64,000 bases of DNA, from NCBI GenBank assembly GCA_011800805.1, contig MPNW01000069.1:59518-123517 (forward strand), written 5' to 3'. Under the pieces are notes generated by a model. That model made no database searches. It was not told where the DNA came from and saw only the letters and a list, made by a program, of their open reading frames with translations. This DNA is from Hirudo medicinalis. Its lineage: Eukaryota; Annelida; Clitellata; Hirudinida; Hirudinidae. Of the stretch, positions 13,101-26,513 are shown piece by piece. The position numbers were made by a program, and so were the translations under genes. The number at the start of each line of letters is the position of its first letter. Position 1 is the first letter of the stretch.

Positions 13101-14320
13101 TGCTTGAGGTGATGATGATAATGGCGAACATTTGGGATGAAAAGAATGTACTCGAAAACTTGTTCTTCATCTTGTCTTTCCAAAAATAGCAACACCACTG
13201 ATTGGCTGGAAAAAAGGAGGATTGAAATGCTTTCAAGAACTTAAAACATAATAATAACAACTCGCTGCTCACCAAGTTAACCGAAATTCCATTCTCTCGA
13301 GGGCATTTCATAATTTTAATAATGATTTAATAATTTTAATAATGATTTAATAAATTTAATTAATAATTTAATAAATTTAATTAATGACTGCAATTATTGT
13401 TGTCTTAAATTAATTTCAATATGATTTCGATCCTGATTTTTATTCTGAATGACCGATCAAAGATGCAAATTACAACCGACTATTTTTAAATGTTATAACA
13501 TTTATGTTATAAGCCACCTTATTTTATTATTGAGAAACTTTCTTATGGTTATGATTATGATACTTGAGATTGCGATGATCTGGCATGAATTTGTTTTTTC
13601 ATGCATAGAAATAGCGAGTTGGCGGAGGATTGAATTATTTTTTTAAAACCCGGATGTGATGATTAATCATAATTTTCTAAATTGATTGCATCCTGAAATT
13701 CAATTTAAACCAAGGCTCATTAAGAACTGAAGACTAGAAATTATTATTTTTACGATTTTAAAAACTTCTGAAATTCCTCGGAAAAGCGTAAAATACTTGG
13801 TAAACTTTATTTCCAGTTTCAGGAAGGCAGGTTGCTTTAATTATATTCAATAAAAGATGAACACTTACAGGTGGAACAGGTTAACTGACTACATGGTTGT
13901 AGATCTTGAGGTGATTAAGCAGGAGTGATTAACTCATTTAATGGATTCCACTATTTCTTGCTTAATTCAAAATATTTCCGTCTTCAAAGTCATGATTCTC
14001 TTGATCCATTTAGGACATTCCTTTAATACTTGTTTATAGATTACCACGAATAATTAATAAGTAATTGCTAGTTGATAAACAATTATTAAGAACAAATTAA
14101 GACAAAATAATATAATTCATGAAATAGTTTCACATGAATTTCCGAATTAAAGTCCTTACCTCCACTCACAGGTGATGAAAACCGTGCATCGTCGGTGGGA
14201 AAGGGTAATGATGTAAATAATTGATAGTCTCATTGGAATCGAGAAGCCGAGTAACTTGATATCCTCGCATACTTCAAACTTATATCTGGGCTAAGTTCAA
14301 ATTAACTGGAAATTTATTTG

Positions 14321-14700
14321 TATTTGGACGATCTTTTGAGCGCCTTATAAATATTATATAATATTATAAATTGTTATAAATATTATGTTATTATTATCAT
14401 AAATCCGATTAGAATGTGGAGGCACTTTTTTTTATTGTTGATCTTGTTGTTTTATTAAAGTCCGTTACACAAACTCGATGATCAGATGATCAGGTTCGAA
14501 TAGGTGCTGCTGTCATGAGAGGACGAAGTCTTAAACATCAGAGGAGCACAATGCACTTTTTAATTGTTCCACAATTGCGGCACCCCCACCCGAGGGCATC
14601 CCTGGCGCTGCAGGGTGGGTTGCGTACACGACATATTACGACTGTCGCTATTACCGCCGCATATAGGAATTCAATCTATTGAGCTTGCCTGCATGATTTC
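14321..14700 (-). repeat. SINE copy A (degraded, minus orientation)
   Basis: Read on the minus strand, this has the same order of blocks as copies B and C elsewhere in the window: a GGCGGTAATAGCGACAGTCG block, a GTCGTGT block followed by a decayed B-box, CAGGGATGCCCTCGGG, then further downstream the AGGCACT and GGCGCTCAAAAGATCG blocks. AT-rich insertions interrupt it. It is the most diverged of the three copies. Confidence 0.55.
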
Positions 14701-14879
14701 CCTATGTTCCAATTCCTGGTCATCATCCTCATCGTCTTCAACATCATCACTACAGCCATTACCATCATCGTCATCGTCATCATCATCTTCTTCATCTCCT
14801 CATCGTCGGTATCTTTATCTCTAACGCTGGTTTCATCGCTTAATCGGCAAGATGGTTCGCGAAAGTTTCTCACAATTTC

Positions 14880-15239
14880 ACTTTTATCATCTCCGACCAA
14901 TGATGATGATGATGATGATGATTATTATTTTTTTTTTTTAACACACATTTTGAGATTGTTGTTATTACCATTATCATTATCATTATTGTTAATTATTATT
15001 AACATAATAATAATTATTATTATTATAATTGGGTTTATTACACCGTAGACGCTTGGCTAAATAGGATTCAACTCTATTAAATCAAGAGGACCAACCAAAC
15101 ATCATGATTAATCCTTTGTAGGAACCTTTCGATGTAATAGTTAATTAATAACAAACATACTTTTATTAGTCGTAGTATTGTGTTAATATTTATTCTTATT
15201 ATGATTATTACTGTTATTATTGTTATTATTATTATTTTT

Positions 15240-15280
<41 letters not shown>

Positions 15281-15480
15281 TATCATTGTTTTAATATTAT
15301 TGTTGTTGTTGTTATTATTTTTATTATTATTATTATTATTATTATTCTGAGGTTGAATTAATATTAGCTCTCTTTCATTGTTGATAAATAAACCTATTTA
15401 AAAGATCTAGAGCCTGTTGCTTCTAATGCAGGTGGCAATGATGGTAATGATGGTGATGATGATGATGATGATGATGATTG
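14880..15480. repeat. Cluster of GAT/CAT and ATT microsatellites
   Basis: Runs of (GAT)n at about 14,901-14,922 and 15,456-15,479, (CAT)n at about 15,240-15,281, and ATT/GTT arrays at 14,960-15,040 and 15,290-15,350 are concentrated here. All long open frames here are translations of these repeats and are not genes. Confidence 0.85.
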
Positions 15481-17091
15481 CAACGATTAACATTGTTTAA
15501 ATTAAATATTTGTGTCAATAATACGAAATTATTTCCTCTTATATTTATTGGATTGAAATGGACAAAGACAATGATTGATATTTCGTCTGCAAGAATGGAA
15601 GAATGCTATGGAAGATTGAAAACGGTTAATAACAAGATTTATCCCGAAATATTCATGAAATTGCATGTAAAAATTACTTCATCAAGATGAATTAAAGGAA
15701 AGATTTTGTTGTTATATTATAATTAATTATGGTATATTTAACAGACTTTAAAATATTATTTGCTCTGACGCTCTGGATGGATTTTTCATCTCAAAAGCTA
15801 CTTGAAAGTTGTCACTAAGGAGATTGTAACATTTTTTTTCTGAAATACGAGATTTTTTTCTGACATCAGATGAAATTGTGTTGCAGTTTCAAACACAAAG
15901 AAGCCCCAACAAGTTTTGTTCCATTTTTTTTAACGATTTGTTATTTTTATTTGTTTTTTGAGATTCAAGTCAATGGATCTGGCCAAAGAATGCAAAATGT
16001 TTTTGAAATACGCAGATTATTTGACTTCGTGAATTAAATTATTGAAATTAATTTCCTCAACTCAAACAAGTTTGGAAAACATCTAAAACTGCGCTATAGC
16101 TGACTTAATCTGAATTTAATTTGGTAGAACACAAGCCTTTACTCGAGAAATGTAATGGCGAAAAATTGTTGCAAAAACGTTTGATCCAGTTTGAACTCTG
16201 GCCAATTAATTCAATTAATTCAACTAATTGACGATGGACTCAAAGGAAACCTCGAGCCTCGTTTTCCTTTCTTCCTTTTTTGTGGGCCTTGAAATTCTCG
16301 CCAGGACTGAGCAGCGTATTGAGGGATCGATTGTTCAACTCACCGAGTTGAGTTCTTGATCACACATTTCCTTCTGATTTTGCATTTTGAGTCCAACAAT
16401 CCTCCTGACGTCATCAGTTTCCTTTTTTGAAAGGAGTTTGCATTTCCTACAGGAATACGATCTCAGGATTTAAGTTCAAAGACATTTTATTAACATTGAA
16501 ATAGTAATAATAATAATAATCATCATCATCATCATCCATAATTTTTATTCATAAAGTTAATTTTACCTAAAATAGAGGTAATTATATAACAATAATTTGT
16601 CATTTACTTACTAAAATTGCACTTAATAGCCAAATAAAATCGATCAAAACTTGTTATTTATATTAATTGTTTCATTTTATTCCATGTTATTTCTTAAATA
16701 GCAATTATTTGCTTCAAAAGCGGACTCATTCGTAATCTCTGCTTGAGTTTCATTTTGTTTGCTCACGATCCTGGAAATTTCAGATGTCTGATGAATCTGT
16801 CACAAGACAAATAAATTAAATTATTAAATTAATTACTTTATAATTTAATTAATTTATAATTTAATTAATTCATATTTATTAATTCATTATTAATTATTCA
16901 TTATTCAATTATTAATTCATAAATTATTAAATTATTAAATTAATTAAATTATAAATGCTTTGACAATTTATCTCTACTAAGTGAAATGCACTCAGTATTT
17001 TAATGAATATGACGTAGTAGAATATAACGTGACAACAATTAAATAAGTCAAAAAGCATTGTCGTCATCATTCACCCAGCAAATCAGGTCAG

Positions 17092-18322
17092 GTGGATTCT
17101 CTCCACGTGACGTTCGCTGACCATCCCGACCAGTACGTCATCAACTCCGATAGCGGGATATTTTTGGCAAACGATGACGTCATGACGGATGCTCCTACCG
17201 CCGACAAGAGCAAATGTGATAAAGTGCAAGCAAACAAACCGGTCAGACCAATCCTGAAGCTGCAAAAGTGTGTCAGGTAATTCATGAATTATTAATGAGC
17301 AAATAATTATCTTTATCGGCGATGAATAACGAGATGTAAATGCGAAATGATCACTAAAATAGGGAACAAATTTAAAACATCCATTTGGAAAATCTTTCCT
17401 GGATAAAACAGTTGTATGCCACGTGCGTGCAAAAGGCCTTCAAGGACCCCGTTTGGAGTCTGTTGATGGAAATCACTTCTCGCATGAAATGCGAATCCCA
17501 GAAAAGCAGTTCCACTATTGTTGTTGTTGTTGTTTCTCAAGGTAACGTTGCTATTCAACAATTGTTGAATTTGTTTCTGGAGGGCAGAAGTAGCACAAAG
17601 TTATAATGGAGTAAAGAAAACATTAGTAATGATCGTTTTATTTCCAATAATGCTTTGTTGCCAGCGTGGAAAGTCAAGACAATCCGTTTTTGATGAACGG
17701 AGAGCTAATGAAGAAGGCCGACTACATAATCAACAATTCAACTATTTCTCGCAAGAGGATCCGAATCGCCGACCCCGATCTCGTGAAATCAGAATCAAGT
17801 CATCAAACAGCAGTAGAGACTCAATCCAAGCCCGTTACATGCAGTGAAATAGTCAAAATCGGTGGCACAGAAGTGACTGGAACGACCTGCTTGTCAAAGG
17901 ACGACTTGGTTGTCATGGACATCTGCTCGTCAGACTCGAACAAGGACCAAAGTTCTCTCGAAGACGTCAGGTCCCTCACAACCATCGATCGATCCCCCAG
18001 TCACATCAGAGAGATTCCGAGCAATCAACAATCTGAAGTTCGATGCGACGCAAATTCTCATCCAAGCGATGCTCACGACCGTCTTCTGGTCAACTTGCCA
18101 GAGGAGGATATGGATTTCCTGGAGACATCTAGACCGCTTCTGCCTCATCAGACTTCAAACTCGGAGGCCGTCGAGCATCCTCTGACATCCGCCCAGAAAG
18201 CCAATGGTACGAATCCTCATTTGAGGTCGAACCAACCAAAGTCCAGTGAAACATCAACAAATAGCAAAACAGGCGCCAACTCACGAGCAAAGAAAAAAAA
18301 GAAGTGTTGTCTACTCCAGTGA
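17092..18322 (+). CDS. Unknown protein with C-terminal polybasic CaaX box (3' end of gene)
   Basis: I do not recognise the family. Two exons join in phase: 17092-17276 and 17665-18322 (185 and 658 bp; AG|C makes Ser at the join). The 5' part of the gene was not found; the acceptor GGTCAG before 17092 suggests further exons upstream. The visible protein (about 280 aa) is hydrophilic, Ser/Thr/Asp-rich and probably disordered, with no membrane segment. It ends in RAKKKKKCCLLQ: a five-lysine run, a neighbouring Cys and a CLLQ CaaX motif. By known rules this predicts farnesylation, possible palmitoylation and membrane anchoring, as in paralemmins and some Ras/Rho proteins. Similarity to paralemmin is limited to this end, so I assign no name. 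Codon use and the sharp stop after the CaaX box support a real gene. Confidence 0.7.
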
Positions 18323-19252
18323 TGCTGATGCCGATGATGATGATGATGATGCTGTTATTCCGATGTTGTTTACAAATGCAGGCAGTTAATTGCGCATGCT
18401 CTCAGCGAAGATGTTTGCTACTTTTTTTGTAAATTTTTTCACACGGGGTTTTTTGTTTCGAACTCGTTCAAATGCTGCTCACATTTTTATTTATTCACTC
18501 AATGATTAATTCGTTCGCCAATTCACCTAGTCATTCAATTTATCCATTCACTCGTTCATTCATTAACTCTAAAGCGCATTTCGATATCACATCCAGCAAT
18601 TCACTCAACCACTAGTAATTATGCAAGGCATTATTATTGGTCATTTCACTCAAATCCCATTCGTGTGTTTACGTTTCGTCCTGCTGTAAATTACTCACGA
18701 TACTGCAGTAAATGACCAACATTGCAATGAATATTCATGTCATTATTAGCAACGCCCTCTAATTACTTATTATGCATATTATATTATATCATATTATACT
18801 TATTATCCGTACCTTGTCCTTTGAACGAAGAAAAATCTAAGTATTCAATTTTATGGAGTCAATAGTAATCGTCTGAGTAATTGAGAGCTTAGAGGAAACG
18901 GTGGCAAAACTGAAATTAGGTTTCTGACGATAAACAGCAGCAGAATATCGGAGAAAAAAAAGGAAAATTAACAAAAAAGAAACTTGTGTAAATAATTGGA
19001 ATCTGATTCAAAGTTCGAGAATGTTCGTCATGATGCATCCGTCACATTTATTTATCACTAGTCACAAGCGGGGATTAAATTCAGGTTGGATTGTTGCTCA
19101 CTACTTTCGAGATAAGAAGTTTGAACCAAGCTGTCCTTTGTGAAGAAATAATCTTGTTTAAATGATTCTGTTCTGGACTGAAGCAAAATATCTTCGAATT
19201 ATGGGTTTATCCTCGAACACACAAATAGATTTCTTGATAAACTTGATGCTAA
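18323..19252. other. Convergent intergenic region
   Basis: About 0.9 kb lies between the CaaX-protein stop and the otopetrin stop, the 3' ends of two converging genes. It is AT-rich, with a short GAT repeat right after the first stop. No open frame or repeat with a recognisable identity was seen. Confidence 0.6.
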
Positions 19253-21954
19253 TCAGTTAGAAGTGTGTCTGAAAGATCTTCTGCTTATTTGAGGTTTGCT
19301 GAAGGCCTTCCTAAGAGCCTTTAAAAGGAGCAGTGAGCTGTTGAACCTGAAGAAAAGTGTCATTGGAAGAACGCAGCTGTTGATGATTTCCCAGACTTCT
19401 CTGAAGAAATCGCTCGCATAATAAACATTCCTGCCGTTGTAGGTTGTCGCAAAACTGTTTACTATCCACAGGGTTGCATTACTTACTGCTAAGTAGATGA
19501 GAGTTGCTTGGAAATATTTGGCTCGAGGACGCCTAGTGCCGTTTGAATTCAACGCCATCGCTCGACCGGAGAAGAAACAAAATGGAATCTGAACATAGAC
19601 CTCTAAGAGGTTGCTGAACTGCAGAAGTAAGCTTGGACCGAGAATGAGGTGGTGATTTTCAAGAACGTGAGGATCAAAAATAATGACGACAAGAGAGAGC
19701 AGGTTGAAAGCAAATGGTCCGCAGGCACTGATGAGCAACAAGTAATCCAAACCTTGGAAAATGGAACGAGAACGTCTAAGCGGGAGATCTCGAGCCACGA
19801 CGAATCCAATGATGGTGACCAAGAGAACGAGGCAGTAATAAACGGCCGAATAGTGAAGGAAGATGCGCTTGACATCTCCCCCATTTTCCTTGAAAAGAAT
19901 AGGTAGAAAAGCTAAGATGAGGAAGAGCACGTTTGTCGATATAGTAAAGAGGAAGAAGAGTGTGCACATTGTCATCGTGGCAGGTTTGTCTTGCAACGGC
20001 GGTTCCTCAAAACTGATTTGTAAGCTCCTTTCACGAGGGTCATCGGTCCTTTGTTTATTTGATTCATCACATCTACAGGCTATTCTTCCAGCGTTTTGAC
20101 ACTCCAAACACTCGTTTTCGTGGATATTTTGAAATGTTTGTCCTTGTATAAACATCATGGCGTCATTGGCCAATAAAATTTGATTCCCATCGATGTGGAT
20201 TGTTAGATCTTCTGGTACTTGTCCGACCAAGTACGGGTCGTCTTCTTGTACTGAATCATCCGTATAATAAGGCTCGTAAATGTCTTCGGATTCGCTATCG
20301 CACAAACCCTCGTCACTGGAACCGTCATCGGGAATAAAAGATGCATCGTCTTCTGAAGAAGGTACGTTGATCAATTCTCCTGAAAGAATTGAACTTAAAG
20401 TTGATGTGTTTAGTTGAGTCTCACTTGGCTGAGATTCTTCATAAGTTTGATGGCGTATAGAATTCGGAGCATCGCATAGCATCTTTTTGGACTTCAGTGA
20501 CGTCCTTTTAACATCTGTTATTTTCGGGGAACAACCGCAGAACCAGTGCATGAATCTCTCTCCGAGCATGACACTGCATTCATACATGAACGGATAGCAA
20601 ATCGGACTAATGTTTTCCTTGAGTACTCTGAAATATTTAAGTCAAACTTATTAGCTTTTAAACAATGTAATTAATTGGTTGTTGTTTTCTTCAGCCATTT
20701 ATAGTTCTAGATGTAAAATTAAAAATAAATTTCATAAAAAGTAGAAACTAGTAAAAAATTAATTAGAGCTTCTTGAATATATTACAATTTGCATTGCAAT
20801 TGAACAAGTTAAAATTTAAATCCAGATTGAAGAAATATGATTTGGGTTTTAATTTCATTTTGAATAGTTGAATAGTGCAAATTTAATAAATACATTAATA
20901 CATCAGTAACATACATACATTATTAAATATTCGTCAAACAATAACTATCAGACTTTATAACTCCAACTTAACTTAGTCAATTAGTTAATTAAAATTTGAA
21001 AAAAGTTTTAATTAACTTGAAAAACTTCGTGTTGAAGCAGAGACAATCGACTGTTCTGTTCTCAAATATTTCTCCGAAATAACTACCGTTTGAACAACTG
21101 CAAAAAATAATATTTACGTAAACAACAGAATTTATTTAATCGAGACTAAATTAATTTATTTATTCCATTGAAATGCTGGCTCACTTTAGGTTAGTATTGT
21201 TGGGATATTTGCTTCCAATAAAGCCTGAAACCGACTCGTGCAAAAGAACGTCAAACCAAATGGCCAAGTTGCAGCCAAACAGAATTACCAGTCCATACCT
21301 TATCCAGCACTTGTTTGACAGAATGGCATGACCGTAGATAACTACGAAGAGAGTGGAACAACTGAGGTAAATGGCCCTCACCAAGTGGAATAGTATGTCG
21401 ACAATGTAATCAACCATGGCATTGCTATCATTTAATGCAACCCATTCTCTTCTGCAGTCGATTTGAGCGATGCAATGGAATATGTCGAGAACGAAAGACA
21501 AGGTATAAAATAAAACCAATCCTACCATCAGAAGAATTCGATCCAAATTTTTAAAATTTTGCACTCTCCTACCGGAATAGTTTTTGGCAACGAAAGCGTC
21601 GTTCCGGTTCGAGAACGCGAACAGTATGGCCAGACCCACAATCATGAACACGAGCAAGATGATCTCAGGGACTCGGTTCGAAGCCTGACGAGGGTCATCG
21701 GCCAAATATGGAGTAAGGGACACCGTTAATGCAATAGTTGCCAAAGCAACGAGTACGTCCATGGAGGCGATCAATCCATTGTACTTCTTAGGATATGAAC
21801 CTTCGAATGACTCGACAATAAAGTTGTCAGAGGTCGTGCTGGAATGCTTGGAATCACTTCTGATGTCGCCATAAGTTAGGAATATCATAAACCAACCCGC
21901 ATTTTCAGTCAACTTTTCGTAAGCTTTGGAGCATTGCTGTTTGAGGAATTCCAT
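19253..21954 (-). CDS. OTOP: Otopetrin family proton channel, 2 exons
   Basis: Otopetrins are dimeric proton-selective channels of the plasma membrane, used in sour sensing and otolith formation. Exons are 21954-21185 and 20627-19253; the donor AA|GTGAGC and acceptor CAG|AGTACTC keep phase and give 714 aa. Hydrophobic segments fall in two sets of six. The first set includes IALTVSLTPYL, ILLVFMIVGLAILFAF, LLMVGLVLFYTLSFVLD and ILFHLVRAIYLSC, with LDIFHCIAQ before the family-like ILFHLVRAI. The second set ends VLPMTLFFRFNSSLLLLKA, matching the characteristic last helix (LFFRFHSS in vertebrate OTOPs). Between TM6 and TM7 lies a long cytoplasmic linker rich in Asp, Glu and Ser, with Cys pairs further on. 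The gene converges with the CaaX-protein gene. Only one intron is seen, which is few compared with its neighbours. Confidence 0.88.
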
Positions 21955-23929
21955 TTCGAAGCTTTCAAAATACGATTTTTAACTCTTTGAATTCTTGAAT
22001 CCTTGAGTGAAACTAAAACATTGAATTCTCTGAATCAAGAAGATTTCAATCAAGAGCTTTCTCATAAAAAGTGAAAAAAGTTCCTTCAAGCACCAACTGA
22101 AGCTCTACATCCGCCTTCAAAGCAGTTTCACTTTTGACTCGAATTGAGCCTAGCTCAATTGCGAGTGCAACTAATAGGATAAATGCAACCTTTTTACAAC
22201 CCGCAAATGTGAAAAAAAATCTTTATTGTTGGACTATTTGAAGGGCATTGAATGTAGCAGTATTTTCTGCATTCCTTGTGTTCGCAAGGGTCTTGCCTGT
22301 CTCTTCGGGAGCAATTACTGAATTGTCCTTTGCAACAATAACCACAGCCACTAAATCTCTTTATCGTTGAAACTGTAATTACAAGAACATTGATTAGATC
22401 GCGATCTCGAGATGCAAACCTATTATGTCAAAGTAAGAAATGACAATTGAGAAGTGCTTATGGTTTTATCCTGTTCGCAATAATAATGATAATAATGCAG
22501 GTTCTTTGAAGCTTCTTTTAAAACAGTAAAAGGTATCAGAGTGCATCAGAACATGCTCATCCAGAGGAATACCACAATGAAATAGTAGGTAAGAGCTCTA
22601 ATAGATCAATTCCAAATGTATCTGGCCAGAGGAAGAATCCACCATGTTAGACAAAATTGAATTGCAACTGAAGATTAAAGGAATCAGAAACATCAACGTA
22701 GAGGCACAGAAAAGCTTTCTACACAGATCGCTGAATGCCATCAGGTCTCACGGAAGGCAACCCACAAGCAGAAGTAGCAGGCTAGAATAGAACCTGGAGG
22801 ATCAGACGGTCAATCTGGAGGTATATCCAATCGTGCGATGGAAATGACTTTGGCTCCCTCAAGAGAGGACTTCTGGGCTGACAAAGCCAGTGCCAAGTGG
22901 AAGCTGAATTCATTAGAGAAAAAGAGAATCAACCTCGCCCTTCACACGTATTTACCAAATGTTCCAGCTGAGACAATAAGAAAGGTCAGGAACAAGCCAG
23001 GATATCGCAAATTTCTAAACAGCTTCATCATTCAGAAGTAAACGTGCCCTGTTAAGCCAACGAAATATGTCGTGAATATCACACTCACAACATCTTCAGT
23101 CGAAAAATTTGTGAACAGCGAGATTCAGTTGAAACAATTTTTACTCGCAAACTACAAGTACATAAAACTGCCAGGCGATGAGCTCTCTGAGCTGTTGAAC
23201 TGAGTTACTGATATTGATTCAAAGCGCCGGTTGATAGACAAAGAATATATATATTGGATGGAGAATTTGGAAACGCACCGTGAAATTAACAGGAGCTGAC
23301 AGTTGTGTTTTACGACCTCCGAACGTGATACCTATTTCTGATAAATTCAGATCATATAAAAATAAAACAGGAAATCAGTTCAGGCAATTTCGGACAAGAT
23401 TTGATCATCCATGGAGGAGTTGACTCTCTCGCATATTTATTCATGTTTGTCGCTAGATTTTGCAACAAGAATTGTTTGTTTAAAGGTATTTTATTTTCAG
23501 CCACATGGACTCAGTGCATGTAGGTTGTAAGTTGATGGACATTTAATAAATTTTGCGGACTGAAGAAACAATGCGAAAGTACTCAATGTTTCTGATTATT
23601 TCAACTTCGCCAAGAGCAATTTCGGAGGTTAAGAATCCCAAATGACACCTTGTAACAATTCATTAAATTCTTTGACTTTCCAAGGCTTTCAATCTTCACG
23701 TTAAAATAACACATTTGATTTCAGTCAAGCAAAAATGGTTTGGCTAAAATAATCCATTACACAAAAAACTGTGACATCTTCATTGCACAATGTACAACTA
23801 AAAATTCAGAATGGTTAAAATGTAAGGATTTTATACCTTAAGCAATACATCTGTCAACAAAACCAAAAAATTGTCCAATTTAAATTTCTGAAATCTGGAA
23901 ACGCTTTTGTAAGTTGATTGAATAATTTT
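21955..23929. other. Intergenic region with transposon remnants
   Basis: This lies between the otopetrin start and the CXXC1 stop (both minus). It holds the LINE-like relic at 22,620-23,220 and otherwise AT-rich DNA without a supported gene. Confidence 0.5.
22620..23220 (+). pseudogene. Possible LINE (R2/NeSL-like) N-terminal fragment
   Basis: An open stretch at 22,838-23,041 reads like the Myb-type DNA-binding segment before the reverse transcriptase in R2/NeSL-type LINEs: a Trp-containing start, then INLALHTYLPNVPAETIRKV and NKPGYRKFL, where the family has an (I/L)N..L....P.RT.EAI..(R/K)..P.Y pattern. Flanking pieces are broken by stops. No reverse transcriptase follows. The assignment is by pattern memory and is tentative. 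Confidence 0.3.
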
Positions 23930-26431
23930 TCAGACACCAGCTGACATATGGCTGGGAAGCATAGGCTTCGAGGGATCATTGTCGATGGTGTGGTGCAACA
24001 TGAGGGCCAGGACACCCCTTCGGTTTGCCTTGGCCGACCTCACTTGCCTCTCCTGATCGATCAGTTCTTCAACCAGCATCCACTTTGAAATCAAATATAT
24101 TTATCATCAACAATTTTAAGGATTTAATTGCAATTTAGTTAAATGGATTACTCACAAGCAGAGTAAATTCAGATTAAATTTCTTGATCGTTTAACTGCTC
24201 ATAGATTACAATCAAGATGTAATATTAGCTCACGTGTGGAATTTAAGAGAAGTGGTGACTCATGTCATCTTGAGGTTAAGGGGCAAAGTTTGAAACAGGT
24301 AATGTAATGACTTCACAAACCTGTCTCAATCTTTCCATGTCGATCTCAGCTCTCCTGAGCTTTTCCCAGCAGTGATGTTTGATGCACTTTCGCTTGGAAG
24401 CCCTGCAGAACTCGCCATTTTCCTCAAATACGTTTGAAACCAGAGGACATCCACACACCTCATCCTCAGCCACCTGCGATCAATTCAATAACTTATTTAA
24501 AGAGGGTTCTATTGAGGGAAATTAGACTTGTCATTTAATGTCCAAGATGTATACTTTCTAACAAAACCTATTGTCCTGGTTGCGAACCCAGAATCTTATG
24601 ACCGCAAGGTAATCTCAAATGCTTGCATAATTTGTGGCAATCAATCGATGGAGCACAAACCCGAGGATCTTTTGTGTGTTCGGGACAGATGACCTTAAGT
24701 CTTTTGCAGTAAGTTTTTTGTTGAGGATTGTAAAAGTCGCAGAACAATGGCTCCCCTTCGATCCTCGCCTTGTACATGGAACCCAGAGATGTTTGACTCT
24801 CAAACTAATTGTGACAACATTAGATATTCTGTAAATATTATTTGGTTAAGAGTTTTGAGATATTTCAAAATATCAACCTTGTTGAAACATTTTTCCATGT
24901 GCTTTAAGGCTACTTTTTGTGCCAGTTCATGTCCACATGTGGTGCAAAAGATGCTCAAATCCAGATCATCTTGGTCTTCATTCTAAAATTTGAAGATGAA
25001 TCAGAATAACAATAACTGATAAAAAAAATATTATAATTTAAGAATAAAATCAAATTAATAATTTAAATTATTCACAAATTATTGTAAAGTAATACTTTAA
25101 GTAAGATCAAACATCTGAATTCTGAATGAAGCATCAAAAATCAATAAAGAAGCCTAAAACTACCTCATCATCAGAAAGAACAGAAACCCTTTTTGCCCTG
25201 GAAATGATAATTTCCAGCTGTTTCTTCTTTGTGTCCAACTCCATGAGAACTTCCTTTGCCACCAGTTGTTTCTGGCGGATGGAGTCCAACTCTTTGTCAT
25301 TGAGGAGCTCGGCAATGGAGTTGTTTGCTTGCCATTCCATGACCCGTCTCGGGAGGATTTCAAAGATGCGACTGAAAATTCGATTTAAATAATTTTAACT
25401 TTTCAAATAAAACAATAAAATTAAATTATTATGAAACGATAACATGGATTTAAAATACAGGTTCAAGTTTAAATTATTTTAATAAAAATCTCCAGAAATA
25501 CCTTTTATAAAAAACCTATATAAATTACATAAAAGTCAAACAAGCAACATCTTTCAGCAAAGTGGAAGTTCATTCAAAGTGAATAAGGAAAGATATTTTG
25601 CAATATTTGAAATATGGAATAAGAATAGATGATCACTGACTTGGTTGCAAGCTTCATGCCACAATCATTGGAGCAATACTTGGAACCAGATCTGGCAGCA
25701 GATACACAACCAGGACCGTGACATTGTCTGGGACCGTCAGAATCTGTGACGTGGCTGGAGCGATGCGACTTTGAGTGGCTCTTCTGCGTGACGACGTAAT
25801 CATCGTTGATGTCGTCGTCAAAGTTGTTGTATTTGGAGTGCTTTCTCTGATACTGGTGACCAACATTGGTGTCTATGGTCTTCAGCTTTTGGTTCTCAAA
25901 ACTCACTGGAGATGTTGCCTTATGGAAACATTATTGCCATATTAAGATGATAATAACCAACATTAACAGCTAAATTATACAAAATTAATTGAGATCTTTA
26001 TTAGTGTGTATGTATGACATTATTCTAGAATGTAAAACATAAAATTTTAATTCTGTTGTGGATATTATATTAAATGAGCCATAATATAGAAACAATCAAA
26101 ATTAAAAAAAATTAAACTTTCAAACCTTCTTCACACTCTCCAAACTTCTTTGAAAAAAATCTTTTCTGAAATTGAATCAAAACAATAAACTAACAATTAA
26201 AGAAATTAGAAAAATATTGAAAAAAAAATAGATGGAATCAAACAAAAAATGTAAGTCTCAAGGAAGAATGAAGTAATTAGTTGACTTTTTCTTGTGGGAA
26301 TCGTCTGCTGTCGAGGTGACTGTGGAGATGCCCTTGTGAAAGAAAAGGGATTTGTTAATAGGCATGTTATGAAAATACAAGTGATATTTAGTGTCACAGA
26401 AGAAATAACTACCACAGAAAATTAATAATTG

Positions 26432-26513
<82 letters not shown>

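Larger units (their letters stand above)
7213..17091. other. Gene-poor AT-rich region with microsatellites
   Basis: About 9.9 kb separates the Hcp 5' end from the first recognised exon of the CaaX-protein gene. The open frames here are short and have no family resemblance. Notable pieces are AAGTAA-type repeats at about 8510-8600; a less AT-rich patch at 11,560-12,450 that could hold a promoter or 5' exon of the downstream plus-strand gene, though no exon can be proved; GAT/CAT and ATT microsatellites at 11,950-12,010, 14,750-15,350, 15,430-15,480 and 16,505-16,535; and a TTAATTAA-rich stretch at 16,810-16,960. A degraded SINE copy lies at 14,321-14,700. Confidence 0.6.

Noticed and set aside
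14676..15286. Open frames of Ile, Ser or Met runs
   Set aside because: Translations of GAT/CAT and ATT microsatellites.
17385..17606. Extra exon of the CaaX-protein gene
   Set aside because: Reading it in the phase of the flanking exons meets a stop, while 17276 joins 17665 directly in phase.
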